Part shown: positions 15,574-24,274 of the stretch, one piece after another
Numbering within the stretch: position 1 is the first letter of the stretch
Layout of the letters: each line of letters begins with the position of its first letter
Assembly: GCF_034424315.1 (NCBI RefSeq)
Contig: NZ_CP139972.1
Span: 1,426,001-1,490,000, forward strand
DNA length: 64,000 nucleotides
From: Chitinophaga sancti
GTDB taxonomy: Bacteria > Bacteroidota > Bacteroidia > Chitinophagales > Chitinophagaceae
Direction: 5' to 3'
Translations under genes and position numbers: made by a program
The notes under the pieces: model-generated
Told to the model about the DNA's origin: nothing
Seen by the model: only the letters and a program-made list of their open reading frames with translations
Databases searched by the model: none

Positions 15574-16410
15574 ATGAAAACAATAATTACCACCCTTATA
15601 TCCCTTTCTCTCTCAACCGGGATATACGCGCAAACCTTGAAAGTACCTGCCGCAAGTAGCGGAGCCAGTATCACCCAGGCAATAGGGATTCACGATGTTA
15701 CCCTGAAATACAGCCGTCCGAATATGAATGGTCGTAAGATCTTTGGCGGCCTGGTTCCTTTTGGATCTGTATGGAGACTGGGAGCAAACGGTATTCCTGT
15801 TATTACCTTTGAAGATGCTGTGAGCATCGAAGGTCACAAAATTGAACCTGGTACTTATGGCCTGTTCGCCATTCCTGAAAAGGATAAATGGACCATCATC
15901 ATCAGCAAGAAATCTAACCAGTGGGGTTCTTATTCCTACAGCGAAGCTGATGACCTGTTGCGTTTTACTGTAAAACCATCTACACTGCCTTATGCAGTAG
16001 AAACTTACACCATGTCTTTTGACAATGTAAGCACTGCTGCTGCGGTTCTGGCCATTGAATGGGATCATACCCAGGTACAGCTGCACCTGACTGTAGATCA
16101 GAAGGCTGAGATAAAGGCAAGTATTGATGCTGCGATGGCGGGTGAGAAGAAGCCTTATATGCAGGCAGCGCAATATTATTACGACAATAATATCGACATT
16201 AAAAAAGCGGTTGAGTACGTCAATGAAGCTGATAAGGCACAGCCAAATGTATTTTATATCAAGTACTGGAAAGCGAAGATCCTGCTGAAATCAGGTGATA
16301 AGGCCGGCGCAATTGCCAATTCAAAAGAAAGCCTGGAGCTGGCGAAGAAAGATAAGATCCAGGAGTATATTAATCTGAACAACGAGTTGCTGAAACAGGC
16401 GGGTAAGTAA
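15574..16410 (+). CDS. DUF2911 protein with C-terminal TPR-like helices
   Basis: A secreted 278-aa protein starting at MKTIITTLISLSLSTGIYAQ. The DUF2911 domain covers about residues 28-165 with hallmark stretches VTLKYSRPNMNGRKIFGG, VPFGSVWRLGANG and EPGTYGLFAIPEKDKWTIII. The C-terminal third (KKAVEYVNEADKAQPNVFYI, AKILLKSGDKAGAIANSKES) looks like tetratricopeptide helices. The family is common in Bacteroidota and has no assigned function. The gene begins 20 bp after the LuxR gene. Confidence 0.85.
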   Translation: MKTIITTLISLSLSTGIYAQTLKVPAASSGASITQAIGIHDVTLKYSRPNMNGRKIFGGLVPFGSVWRLGANGIPVITFEDAVSIEGHKIEPGTYGLFAIPEKDKWTIIISKKSNQWGSYSYSEADDLLRFTVKPSTLPYAVETYTMSFDNVSTAAAVLAIEWDHTQVQLHLTVDQKAEIKASIDAAMAGEKKPYMQAAQYYYDNNIDIKKAVEYVNEADKAQPNVFYIKYWKAKILLKSGDKAGAIANSKESLELAKKDKIQEYINLNNELLKQAGK

Positions 16411-16431
16411 TACCGGCTTGTAAATAAAGCG

Positions 16432-16539
16432 GAGGCTGTATCAAAAGTAACAATACCCGGATTTAATACGGGTACATGATGGTGAGAATTTTTATTGATG
16501 AAATGCTCAATACCTTCAAGTTACTTTTGATGCAGCCTC
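16432..16539. repeat. Long inverted repeat after the DUF2911 gene
   Basis: GAGGCTGTATCAAAAGTAAC (16432-16451) is mirrored by GTTACTTTTGATGCAGCCTC (16520-16539), 19 of 20 matching. A second hairpin TACCCG/CGGGTA lies inside and TTTTTC follows. It can act as a terminator. The long loop and transposon-like ends also fit a small non-autonomous element. Confidence 0.7.
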
Positions 16540-16621
16540 TTTTTCTTTGAAAACGGGTTTCTTGTTTGTTGGTGAATTCCCTCTTTCATGAATGTTTATA
16601 TAAATAAATTCAGGCAGACAC

Positions 16622-17029
16622 TTATGCTGCCCGGTTACAGGTATCAATGATGTCTGCTGCAATCTGGTTCAGGTCATGCAAATTTTGCGGTTTCACAATG
16701 TATTTGAGTGCCCCGGCATTTAAACATTGTGTTCTGAAGTGATGGGAATTGGAAGTACTCCAAACTATTTTGGGAATGCTTACAAACTTATGGATCTGGC
16801 CAATGCGCTCAAGCACCTGCAGGCCGGTAATACCCGGCATGTTGTAATCCAATATAATAAGGCAGGGCTTATCATCTTCTCTTGATGAGAGGTACTGTAA
16901 AACTTCTGGCCCGTTGTTGAATAATTTTACGCAAACGGCTGGCGCTATTTTGTGAATGGCTTCAGAAAGTAGTGTCTGGTCTTCAATGTCATCATCTACC
17001 AGTAAAATGGTAATCTGGTCTTTGCACAT
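16622..17029 (-). CDS. Single-domain response regulator (CheY-like)
   Basis: A 135-aa receiver domain with no output domain. It shows the acidic pocket LLVDDDIEDQTLL, the phosphorylated Asp in CLIILDYNMPGITGLQVLE, the switch residues VWSTSN and the conserved Lys in LKYIVKPQNLHDL. Such stand-alone receivers, common in Chitinophagaceae, relay phosphate between kinases or act by protein contact. No kinase is adjacent except a decayed PAS fragment on the other strand, 60 bp away. Confidence 0.9.
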   Translation of the reverse strand: MCKDQITILLVDDDIEDQTLLSEAIHKIAPAVCVKLFNNGPEVLQYLSSREDDKPCLIILDYNMPGITGLQVLERIGQIHKFVSIPKIVWSTSNSHHFRTQCLNAGALKYIVKPQNLHDLNQIAADIIDTCNRAA

Positions 17030-17091
17030 AAGTGTACGTCCCCCGGCTATTAGGGCGCCGCAAAATTAGTGATTTTTATTAATTTCCGTCC

Positions 17092-17360
17092 ATGCAGGAG
17101 AAAACAGGTTTTGACCATCTCCGGCGCTTGAAGGCTACGGCCGACGCTGCCATTGACCTGATCCGGGTACTTAAAGTAGTACGAAATGAGGAGGGTACAA
17201 TTACAGACTTTGTATATGTGATGAATCAGCCGGCGGCAGAAATATTTTATGGGAGACCCGGCTGGTCAATCCCGGATAAAAGATTTCGAGGTCTGTAAAC
17301 ATGGGGGAACCGGTTCAGCTGGAGATTCATGTGGGATCCTGCCTTTCCAGGGCCTTTTAA
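17092..17360 (+). pseudogene. Decayed PAS-domain sensor kinase fragment
   Basis: The first 60 codons read like the start of a PAS domain (LIRVLKVVRNEEGTITDFVY, then NQPAAEIFYG). A shift of frame follows near 17265-17300, and similarity resumes in another frame as NMGEPVQLEIHVGS before a stop at 17358-17360. No kinase domain follows. This looks like the remains of a PAS-containing sensor gene whose 3' end is gone. Confidence 0.6.
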
Positions 17361-17405
17361 AGAGTAATTCACCTATTATTTCCCAATAGAGACACTTACA
17401 AACAA

Positions 17406-17455
17406 AAAAATCCTGTCAGGTAAAAGCAAGCAGCTTTTTACCTGACAGGATTTTA
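17406..17455. terminator. Strong hairpin terminator
   Basis: AAAATCCTGTCAGGTAAAA is mirrored by TTTTACCTGACAGGATTTT around a short loop, a nearly perfect 19-bp stem. On the minus strand it directly follows the gene at 17471-17845. It could also stop transcription from the left. Confidence 0.85.
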
Positions 17456-17470
17456 AATGTTCTGATACAA

Positions 17471-17845
17471 CTACTCTTCTGCCAGTTTGTATACGGTAGA
17501 ATAGGCATTAGCCCGGTCTTTCTTATGCCAGCAGGAGAAAGCAATGAACTCGTGCTCCTTCCCTACTACCATACCTCTCATTTCAAAATCACCGAACTGG
17601 CATACGATGGCGCGCTTGTCTGTCACCGTGTACGTACCCACCGAATCCTGGTCATGAGCATTCCGTTCGTCATACTTTGACTGGTCAATAATTTTAGTCG
17701 TAAGGACTACTTTGCTTTCTGCCTGGGAAAAACGTAAACTGGTTTTATAGAGATAGCCATCAAAGTTTCCGCCGGCAATCCAGTCTACAAACGCGTCAAT
17801 AGGTCCTTCATACACCTTGTCAAATACAATTCTTTCGATACTCAT
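17471..17845 (-). CDS. Conserved-looking protein of unknown function (124 aa)
   Basis: A soluble 124-aa protein starting MSIERIVFDKVYEGPIDAFV. The chain is mostly strands (KVVLTTKIIDQSKYDE, GTYTVTDKRAIVCQFGDFEM, HEFIAFSCWHKKD) and may form a beta-barrel or lipocalin-like fold. No catalytic motif is visible. It has its own terminator at 17406 and no operon partner. Confidence 0.6.
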   Translation of the reverse strand: MSIERIVFDKVYEGPIDAFVDWIAGGNFDGYLYKTSLRFSQAESKVVLTTKIIDQSKYDERNAHDQDSVGTYTVTDKRAIVCQFGDFEMRGMVVGKEHEFIAFSCWHKKDRANAYSTVYKLAEE

Positions 17846-18051
17846 AGGATAGTAAAAATATGGACCTGTAAATTATAAAAATTTATCAAATATCCTAATG
17901 TATAGTCGGGTATCATTTTGAATTTGACCAGGTGCAGGGCCTCGTGAGTATCCTCATCATTCGAAAATCAGGTCGAAAAGTTAAGTAAATTGAAAAATAT
18001 CTAAAATACTCAGGGGGTCTTTGAAAATATTCACGAAATATAAAATGGGTA

Positions 18052-18081
18052 TTGACAATAATAAAAATCCTGATAACTTTG
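18052..18081 (+). promoter_or_regulatory. Promoter of ilvC
   Basis: TTGACA begins at 18052 and TAACTTTG lies at 18074-18081, fitting the Bacteroidota -33/-7 pattern (TTG, about 19 bp, TAnnTTTG). The leader to the start codon is about 55 nt, without an obvious leader peptide. Confidence 0.7.
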
Positions 18082-18141
18082 TCATCAGATGACACGACAT
18101 CGAACTTTAAAATTAGACTTTAATTAATACTTTAAGAAGCA

Positions 18142-19623
18142 ATGGCAAATTATTTTAATTCTTTACCCCTCAGGGAGCAACTGAACCAATTAGGTGTTTG
18201 CGAGTTCATGGACATCGCAGAATTTGCTGACGGCGTAGCTGCCCTCAAAGGTAAGAAAGTAGTTATCGTTGGAGCAGGAGCTCAGGGTTTAAATCAGGGT
18301 CTGAACCTCAGAGACAGTGGTCTGGACATTTCCTATGCACTGCGCCAGGAAGCGATCGACAAAAAGAGAGATTCCTGGAAAAATGCAACTGACAACAATT
18401 TTAAGGTTGGTACATTCGAAGAGCTGATTCCCGGTGCTGATGTGGTAGTGAACCTCACTCCTGATAAGCAACACACTGCTGTGGTAACTAAGATAATGCC
18501 TCTGATGAAACAAAATTCTACCCTGCTGTACTCTCACGGGTTCAACATTGTAGAAGAAGGTATGCAAATTCGTAAAGACATCACCGTTATAATGGTGGCA
18601 CCTAAATGCCCGGGTTCTGAAGTAAGAGCTGAGTACCTGCGTGGCTTTGGTGTACCTACCCTGATCGCCGTTCACCCGGAGAACGATCCTGAAGGTAAAG
18701 GCCTGGAACAGGCGAAAGCTTATTGCGTTGGTACCGGTGGCCACAGGGCTGGTGTACTGCGTTCTTCTTTCGTTGCTGAGGTAAAGTCTGACCTGATGGG
18801 TGAGCAAACCATCCTGTGTGGTCTGCTGCAAACCGGTTCTATCCTGTCTTTCGACAAAATGCTGGAGAAAGGGATCGATGCTGGTTACGCTTCTAAATTA
18901 GTACAATACGGTGTAGAAGTAGTAACTGAAGCCCTGAAACATGGTGGTGTAAGTGGTATGATGGACCGTTTGAGCAACCCTGCCAAGGTAGCTGCTTTCA
19001 AAATTTCTGAAGAACTGAAGACCATCATGCGTCCGCTGTTCCAGAAACACCAGGACGACATCATGAGCGGTGAATTCAGCAGCACGATGATGAAAGACTG
19101 GGCGAACGGTGATGCGAACCTCCTGAAATGGAGAGCTGAAACCGGCGAAACTGCTTTCGAAAAAACACCTGCTGGCGACGTGAAGATCGGCGAACAGGAA
19201 TACTTTGACAACTACACCCTGATGGTAGCATTCATCAGAGCAGGTGTGGAACTGGCTTTCGAAACAATGGTGGAAGCTGGTATCAAAGCTGAATCTGCAT
19301 ACTACGAGTCTCTGCACGAAACACCACTGATCGCAAATACTATTGCGCGTAAGAAACTGTTCGAAATGAACCGCGTGATCTCTGATACTGCTGAATATGG
19401 CTGCTACCTGTTCGATCAGGCTTGTAAACCATTGCTGGCTGGTTTCATGAAGAAGGTTGATACTGACCTGGTTGGTAAAAACTTCAACGAAGGTAAAACT
19501 GGTTCCGTTGATAACGTAGAACTGGTGCACATCAACGCTATCCTGCGCGACCACCCGGTTGAAGTAGTAGGTAGAAAACTGCGTAAAGCAATGACTGCTA
19601 TGAAGGCAATCAAAACTGCCTGA
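18142..19623 (+). CDS. ilvC: Ketol-acid reductoisomerase, class II
   Basis: This cytoplasmic enzyme performs the NADPH-dependent isomeroreduction of acetolactate and acetohydroxybutyrate in valine/isoleucine synthesis. At 493 aa it is the long (class II) form, with the duplicated C-terminal knotted domain. The nucleotide-binding loop is [20 protein letters not shown] (about 40-60) and metal/substrate residues appear around [18 protein letters not shown] and [14 protein letters not shown]. Codon use is markedly more uniform than in neighbouring genes, as in highly expressed genes. No other ilv or leu gene is nearby, so it is an orphan with its own promoter and terminator. Confidence 0.97.
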   Translation: MANYFNSLPLREQLNQLGVCEFMDIAEFADGVAALKGKKVVIVGAGAQGLNQGLNLRDSGLDISYALRQEAIDKKRDSWKNATDNNFKVGTFEELIPGADVVVNLTPDKQHTAVVTKIMPLMKQNSTLLYSHGFNIVEEGMQIRKDITVIMVAPKCPGSEVRAEYLRGFGVPTLIAVHPENDPEGKGLEQAKAYCVGTGGHRAGVLRSSFVAEVKSDLMGEQTILCGLLQTGSILSFDKMLEKGIDAGYASKLVQYGVEVVTEALKHGGVSGMMDRLSNPAKVAAFKISEELKTIMRPLFQKHQDDIMSGEFSSTMMKDWANGDANLLKWRAETGETAFEKTPAGDVKIGEQEYFDNYTLMVAFIRAGVELAFETMVEAGIKAESAYYESLHETPLIANTIARKKLFEMNRVISDTAEYGCYLFDQACKPLLAGFMKKVDTDLVGKNFNEGKTGSVDNVELVHINAILRDHPVEVVGRKLRKAMTAMKAIKTA

Positions 19624-19632
19624 TTATATTGT

Positions 19633-19660
19633 AAGAGGCTGTGCTAATGCGCAGCCTCTT
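19633..19660 (+). terminator. Terminator after ilvC
   Basis: AAGAGGCTGTGC pairs with GCGCAGCCTCTT around a TAAT loop, a 12-bp stem. A T tract is lacking. Confidence 0.6.
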
Positions 19661-19707
19661 ATAACCTTTCCCAGGAGGTGAGCACCTCTTCATTCAGAAA
19701 TCGGAAT

Positions 19708-21162
19708 ATGATGTCAGAGTCCGTTGTTAGTATTTTAAACCTGCACCTCAGGTTTAAAGACAAGATTGTATTAGATAATTTAAGCTGGAATATAGTTCGT
19801 GGACAAAACTGGGTGCTGAACGGAATTAGTGGAAGCGGAAAAACAAGCCTTGCCCAACTAATAGAAACACCGAAAGGAATCGACGGCAGCATTGAATATA
19901 ATTTTGATAAGAACAGCATTCTTCCACAACAGGTACTCTACGTATCCAACTGGTACCACTTCAGGAATTTAGAAGGCGATGCTAATTTTTACTACCAGCA
20001 GCGCTATAACCGTAAACAGGCGAGAGAAACACTGACTGTAGAAGGCGATTTTAAAGTCTTTGGAAAAGAAAAGCATCTCCACTTAGCTGATGCCGATAAG
20101 ATTATCGATGCACTCGGATACAGGGAATTGCTGGACTCACAGCTGATAGAGCTCTCCAGCGGTGAACACAAAAAGCTCCAGCTAATCAAGGCCCTCTGGC
20201 TCAAACCACAACTACTGATCCTGGACCAGCCATATGCAGGTCTGGACGTAGCCTCCAGAAAGAACTTAAATACCCTGCTGGAAGAATTTTCCTCCCAGGG
20301 GGCGCAATATATCCTGATCACCAACGATTCCGGCGTACCCGGTAACGTGCATATGTATGCCCGGATCATTGATGGTCAGTTAGTCACGTCGGCGACCAAT
20401 GAACATTCATCTGAAATCCTGCACGAACTGGCGCCACTGCCCGCATTCCTCACGGAGAAACCCGTGTATCATGCAGACCAGGTGGTGAAGATGAGCGGCA
20501 TGAATATTCACTATGGTGAGAAACAGGTGCTGAACAACATCAACTGGGAAGTAAAGGCAGGTGAGAAATGGCTGTTGCAGGGGCATAACGGATCCGGTAA
20601 GTCTACCTTACTGAGCCTTGTTTGTGCGGACCATCCACAGTCTTATGTAGATGGCCTCTTCCTCTTTGGCAAGCAACGTGGCAGCGGAGAAAGCATCTGG
20701 GAGATCAAGGAAAAGATCGGTTTAATCAGCCCGGAACTGCACTGGTACTTCGACCCCGCCGCGACGGTGTTCACCAGTATTGCATCGGGATTTTATGATT
20801 CTATTGGCTTGTTCAAGCAGTTGCCTTATTCGCAGACGCTGAAGGTGAGGGAGATCATTGATTTCCTGCACCTGAAAGAGGTGCAGCACGAGCTGCTCAA
20901 TACGCTGCCCTTAGGGAAACAACGCCTGGCATTGCTGGCAAGAGCGATTATCAAGAACCCGGAATTACTGATCCTGGATGAACCTTGCCAGGGCCTGGAC
21001 AATGACCAGACACAATACTTCAATAAGTTTGTAGACAAACTTTGCGCTAACGGAACAACCTTAATTTATGTAGGCCATTACGAATCGGCCCTTCCTTCCT
21101 GCCTGGAGAAAAGAATTTTGCTGGATAAAGGACATGTGGTAAAAATAGAAACGATTCAATAG
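19708..21162 (+). CDS. Tandem ABC ATPase, ModF-like
   Basis: A cytoplasmic protein of about 484 aa with two ABC ATPase domains in one chain. Domain 1: Walker A ISGSGKTSLAQL, signature ELSSGEHKKLQLIKAL, Walker B LLILDQPYAGLD. Domain 2: Walker A GHNGSGKSTLLSLV, a weakened signature LPLGKQRLALLARA, Walker B LLILDEPCQGLD. No membrane partner is adjacent, as for ModF/PhrA-type proteins, whose role is poorly defined. I chose the ATG at 19708 over a GTG at 19678. The GntR gene starts 5 bp after its stop, implying one transcript. Confidence 0.85.
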   Translation: MMSESVVSILNLHLRFKDKIVLDNLSWNIVRGQNWVLNGISGSGKTSLAQLIETPKGIDGSIEYNFDKNSILPQQVLYVSNWYHFRNLEGDANFYYQQRYNRKQARETLTVEGDFKVFGKEKHLHLADADKIIDALGYRELLDSQLIELSSGEHKKLQLIKALWLKPQLLILDQPYAGLDVASRKNLNTLLEEFSSQGAQYILITNDSGVPGNVHMYARIIDGQLVTSATNEHSSEILHELAPLPAFLTEKPVYHADQVVKMSGMNIHYGEKQVLNNINWEVKAGEKWLLQGHNGSGKSTLLSLVCADHPQSYVDGLFLFGKQRGSGESIWEIKEKIGLISPELHWYFDPAATVFTSIASGFYDSIGLFKQLPYSQTLKVREIIDFLHLKEVQHELLNTLPLGKQRLALLARAIIKNPELLILDEPCQGLDNDQTQYFNKFVDKLCANGTTLIYVGHYESALPSCLEKRILLDKGHVVKIETIQ

Positions 21163-21167
21163 CTGAC

Positions 21168-21821
21168 ATGACTAAAATACACAGGAAAACACTTGCAGAA
21201 GAAGTAGCGGATCGCATCAATGACCTGATAGTCAATGGTACCTACCAGGTAGGCGAAAAGCTGCCGAATGAAACGGATATGATGGCTTCTTTTGGGGTGG
21301 GCCGCTCTACCATCAGGGAAGCGATTAAACTGCTGGCCAATATCGGGATTCTCGATGTGCGCCATGGGGTAGGATCTTTTGTGAATGAGCTGGTGAGTTC
21401 CCGCGAACCCATCGATGTACGCCTGAGCAAGGCCGATACTAGGCACATAGACGAAGTACGCGCCTGGCTGGAGATCAAGATGGCGGAGAAAGCGGCCATG
21501 AACCGAACGGAAGCGGATATCCGCAGCATGGCAGATGTGCTGCAGCGCAGGGATCATTTTGGAAAGACGGGCCAGATCGAGCAAAGCATTGACGAGGACC
21601 TGGCCTTCCATAGCTGTATGGCCCATGCCACCTGCAACCCGGTGCTGGAAGACCTGTACAAGGCGACTGCCAAACATGTAAAGAGATACCTGCTGGATAC
21701 AATGAGAGATACGACGATTATGACCGTGACCCAGGAACTGCATGCAGAATTATTAGATGCCATTACCCGCCAGGACTGCGAACAGGCCGTTGCCGCTATA
21801 AAGGAGATACTCGAATATTGA
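21168..21821 (+). CDS. GntR/FadR-family transcriptional regulator
   Basis: A 217-aa regulator with an N-terminal winged HTH (YQVGEKLPNETDMMASFGVG, RSTIREAIKLLANIGILD) and a C-terminal helical FCD domain (DEDLAFHSCMAHATCNPVL) with metal/ligand-binding His residues. FadR-type regulators usually sense small carboxylic acids. The effector and targets here are unknown. It lies 5 bp after the ABC ATPase gene. Confidence 0.9.
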   Translation: MTKIHRKTLAEEVADRINDLIVNGTYQVGEKLPNETDMMASFGVGRSTIREAIKLLANIGILDVRHGVGSFVNELVSSREPIDVRLSKADTRHIDEVRAWLEIKMAEKAAMNRTEADIRSMADVLQRRDHFGKTGQIEQSIDEDLAFHSCMAHATCNPVLEDLYKATAKHVKRYLLDTMRDTTIMTVTQELHAELLDAITRQDCEQAVAAIKEILEY

Positions 21822-21852
21822 ATATAACGTACATTTACGCCCAAAAATACCT

Positions 21853-23172
21853 ATGAAAAAGGCCATGTATTTATTGGGGCTGGCTATAATTCTGACTATT
21901 CCGACCTATGCACAACCCTTCACGCAACTATTCCGGCAGGCCATAGAGTCGGGCATGTTCTCAGGACAAGCCGTGATTCTGAAAGATGGTGCTGTAATTT
22001 ACGGCAAGCAAAACGGCTATTCTGAGAACAGCAGCAAAAGACCCCTGACCGCCAATACCCTGTATAATACAAGTTATCTTACCAAACAATTTACTGAAGA
22101 AATTATCCGCCAGCTCATCGCTGAAGGAGACCTCGATGAACTGTCTTCTGTAGACCAGTTCGTGGATATTTTTCCGCCTAAAACGGGCAAGGCCATCACC
22201 GTGGCACAGTTGCTGACCAAGCGTTCCGGCCTGGGGGATTATGAGCATAGCCCGGATTATGCAAAGATCAGGAAGACGGATTTTAAACTGCACGACCTGC
22301 TGCAGATCATTTCCTGGCAGCCCCTGTTATTTGATCCGGGCACGGGCGAGGCGTATTCCAATTCTGCGTATATAGTACTGGGTGCGGTCATTGAGAAGAT
22401 CACCGGACAGTCTTTTGGAGATGCCGTGCGGACCAGGATCGGCACCCCATTGGGGATGACTTCAATAGCATATACCAAGGCAGAAAAACTGGCCAGTACG
22501 AACCGTGCCTATGGTCAGCTCCTGAACCCGGATGGTACGAAAACCAATGTGGATGATATTGAGAATGGTCATCCTGATGAAGGGATTTATACGACCCTGG
22601 ATGATATGCTGAAATTCGTGGAAGCGAAACGGAAACAACAGCTCCCCTCCCATTATAATTATCCGCTGGACATGGACCTGACAGGGAGTTTGCCGACATG
22701 GACATCTGCAATAGGCTATACTGAAGACGGATATAGTTACGTGATCCTGTGTAATATGGGGGAGTCTGCAGATCGCATTGCACCGCGCGTGCGTTCGGTG
22801 ATGAAAGATGGTAGCTATAAACCCTTTACGCCGCCTACACAGCTCACGCTGTATAAATGGATTACGGGGAATGGAATGCCTTATGTAGAGCAACATGTGA
22901 AGGAATTGTGCGAGTCAGATGGGAAGAAATTCGATGCTGGTTTTTTGAATGCGAATGGAGATATTTTTATGCAGGCAAAGCAGACCGGGTTTGGGATTGC
23001 CTTGTTTAAGCTGAATGTAAAACTGTTCCCGGGTAGCGCGGCTGCTTATGAATGTTTAGGGAATGCATATCTGCAGATAGGTGATAAGGCCAATGCGGAG
23101 GTGAATTATAAAAAGGTGATGGAATTAGATCCGAAGAATGGTCGTGTGAAAGACATCCTGAGTGCTAAATAG
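21853..23172 (+). CDS. Beta-lactamase-fold protein (PBP4*-like) lacking the catalytic Ser, with TPR
   Basis: A secreted 439-aa protein: signal peptide MKKAMYLLGLAIILTIPTYAQ, then a serine-beta-lactamase/DD-peptidase fold (about 25-330) and a C-terminal TPR unit (FPGSAAAYECLGNAYLQIGD). The fold is clear (GQAVILKDGAVIYGKQNGYS, LTKRSGLGDYEHS, and the YxN motif in EAYSNSAYIVLGAVIEKITG). The nucleophile position reads YNTSYLTKQF where the family has IGSxTKQF, so Tyr replaces the Ser of SxxK. No HxG-type motif is evident near GYTEDGYSYVILC. It is probably a pseudo-enzyme. The next AraC gene follows by 16 bp. Confidence 0.85.
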   Translation: MKKAMYLLGLAIILTIPTYAQPFTQLFRQAIESGMFSGQAVILKDGAVIYGKQNGYSENSSKRPLTANTLYNTSYLTKQFTEEIIRQLIAEGDLDELSSVDQFVDIFPPKTGKAITVAQLLTKRSGLGDYEHSPDYAKIRKTDFKLHDLLQIISWQPLLFDPGTGEAYSNSAYIVLGAVIEKITGQSFGDAVRTRIGTPLGMTSIAYTKAEKLASTNRAYGQLLNPDGTKTNVDDIENGHPDEGIYTTLDDMLKFVEAKRKQQLPSHYNYPLDMDLTGSLPTWTSAIGYTEDGYSYVILCNMGESADRIAPRVRSVMKDGSYKPFTPPTQLTLYKWITGNGMPYVEQHVKELCESDGKKFDAGFLNANGDIFMQAKQTGFGIALFKLNVKLFPGSAAAYECLGNAYLQIGDKANAEVNYKKVMELDPKNGRVKDILSAK

Positions 23173-23188
23173 AATTTGTGCCACTTGC

Positions 23189-24064
23189 ATGAAATTGAAA
23201 TTTATAGAAATACCTGAGATCTCTCATGACCTTGGCCTGAAACAGGCAGCTGATGGGATCCTGGTATTCAACAGTGAACATGATGAATCCAGGCGGGTGC
23301 ATGGGCGGCCTTTCCGTTCCAGCCATTTCTCTGTGATCTATATTTTTGAAGGGAGCTTACAATTTAAGGTGAACCTGTCGGCGTATCAGCTGCAGGCGGG
23401 GGAAATGATGATTATTCATCCCTCAGCGATCAGGGAGCTGCTGCAAGGTAGTCCTCATCTACGTTTTGGCGGATTGTTCTTTACCCCTGAGTATCTTTTC
23501 AAATCAGGATTTTACAAAAAGCATATTGAACTATTCCATTTTTTCGGAAGCGAGTTTGAGCCGCATTTACAGGCGGCTCCAGCTGCTTCCGAGAAGATGC
23601 GGCATTTATTTACCCTGTTGCTACAGCTGGTGCCGGATACTGATAACACGATCATTGACCTGATCTTCCAGGCGACTATCCTGCAACTGGGTATGACTTA
23701 TAATGAAACGCACAGTCAGCAGGCGGAGATGGTACCTTCTAACAGGAAGGATAACCTGGTGTACCGGTTTTTGCAGCTCCTGCCTATGCATTTCAGGGAG
23801 GAACATGAGGTGGGGTTTTATGCGGGGAAATTATTTGTGAATGCGAAATACCTGACGCAGGCCTTGAAAGAGAAGACGGGCAAGACGGCGAGAGACTTTA
23901 TCACGGAAATGATTATACTGGATGCGCGGGTGATGCTGGATAACCCGGCATTGTCTGTTAGCCAGGTTGCGGAGAGTCTTGGTTTTTCTGACCAGTTTCA
24001 TTTCAGTCATTTCTTTAAGAAACATACGGGGCATACGCCGAGCAGGTATCGTACGGCTCAGTAG
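23189..24064 (+). CDS. AraC-family transcriptional regulator
   Basis: A 291-aa regulator with an N-terminal cupin-like domain (HFSVIYIFEGSLQFKVNLSA, LQAGEMMIIHPSAI) and a C-terminal HTH pair (FYAGKLFVNAKYLTQALKEK, then LSVSQVAESLGFSDQFHFSH and FFKKHTGHTPSRYR). I started at MKLKFIEIPE (23189) rather than 23162, since the earlier codons overlap the preceding gene. The last 17 codons and the stop form the first unit of a 60-bp tandem repeat. It precedes the TolC-HlyD-MFS efflux operon and is a natural candidate regulator for it. Confidence 0.88.
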   Translation: MKLKFIEIPEISHDLGLKQAADGILVFNSEHDESRRVHGRPFRSSHFSVIYIFEGSLQFKVNLSAYQLQAGEMMIIHPSAIRELLQGSPHLRFGGLFFTPEYLFKSGFYKKHIELFHFFGSEFEPHLQAAPAASEKMRHLFTLLLQLVPDTDNTIIDLIFQATILQLGMTYNETHSQQAEMVPSNRKDNLVYRFLQLLPMHFREEHEVGFYAGKLFVNAKYLTQALKEKTGKTARDFITEMIILDARVMLDNPALSVSQVAESLGFSDQFHFSHFFKKHTGHTPSRYRTAQ

Positions 24065-24220
24065 AAGCTTTTTTTTAAGAAACATACGGGGGCATACGCC
24101 GAGTAGCTATCGTACCGCCCAATAGAAACTTCCTTTTAAGAAACATACCGGGCATATGCCATCCAGCTATCGTACCCCCCAATAGAAACTTCCTTTTAAG
24201 CATATTTAGGGGGCATATCA
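24011..24220 (+). repeat. 60-bp tandem repeat beginning inside the AraC gene 3' end
   Basis: Units start at about 24011, 24072 and 24132, with a partial one at 24192. Each contains TTTTAAGAAACATAC and GGGCATACGCC-like cores plus a CTATCGTAC segment, then a TAG in the same relative place. The first unit is coding (HTGHTPSRYRTAQ-stop). The others lie downstream and have drifted by a few bases. Confidence 0.9.
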
Positions 24221-24274
24221 CTATATATCCACCCATTTTACGCCGGAAATTTGCATGTATAAATATTACGTACA

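Noticed and set aside
18081..18141. Attenuator or leader peptide for ilvC
   Set aside because: The short leader has no run of branched-chain amino-acid codons and no competing hairpins.
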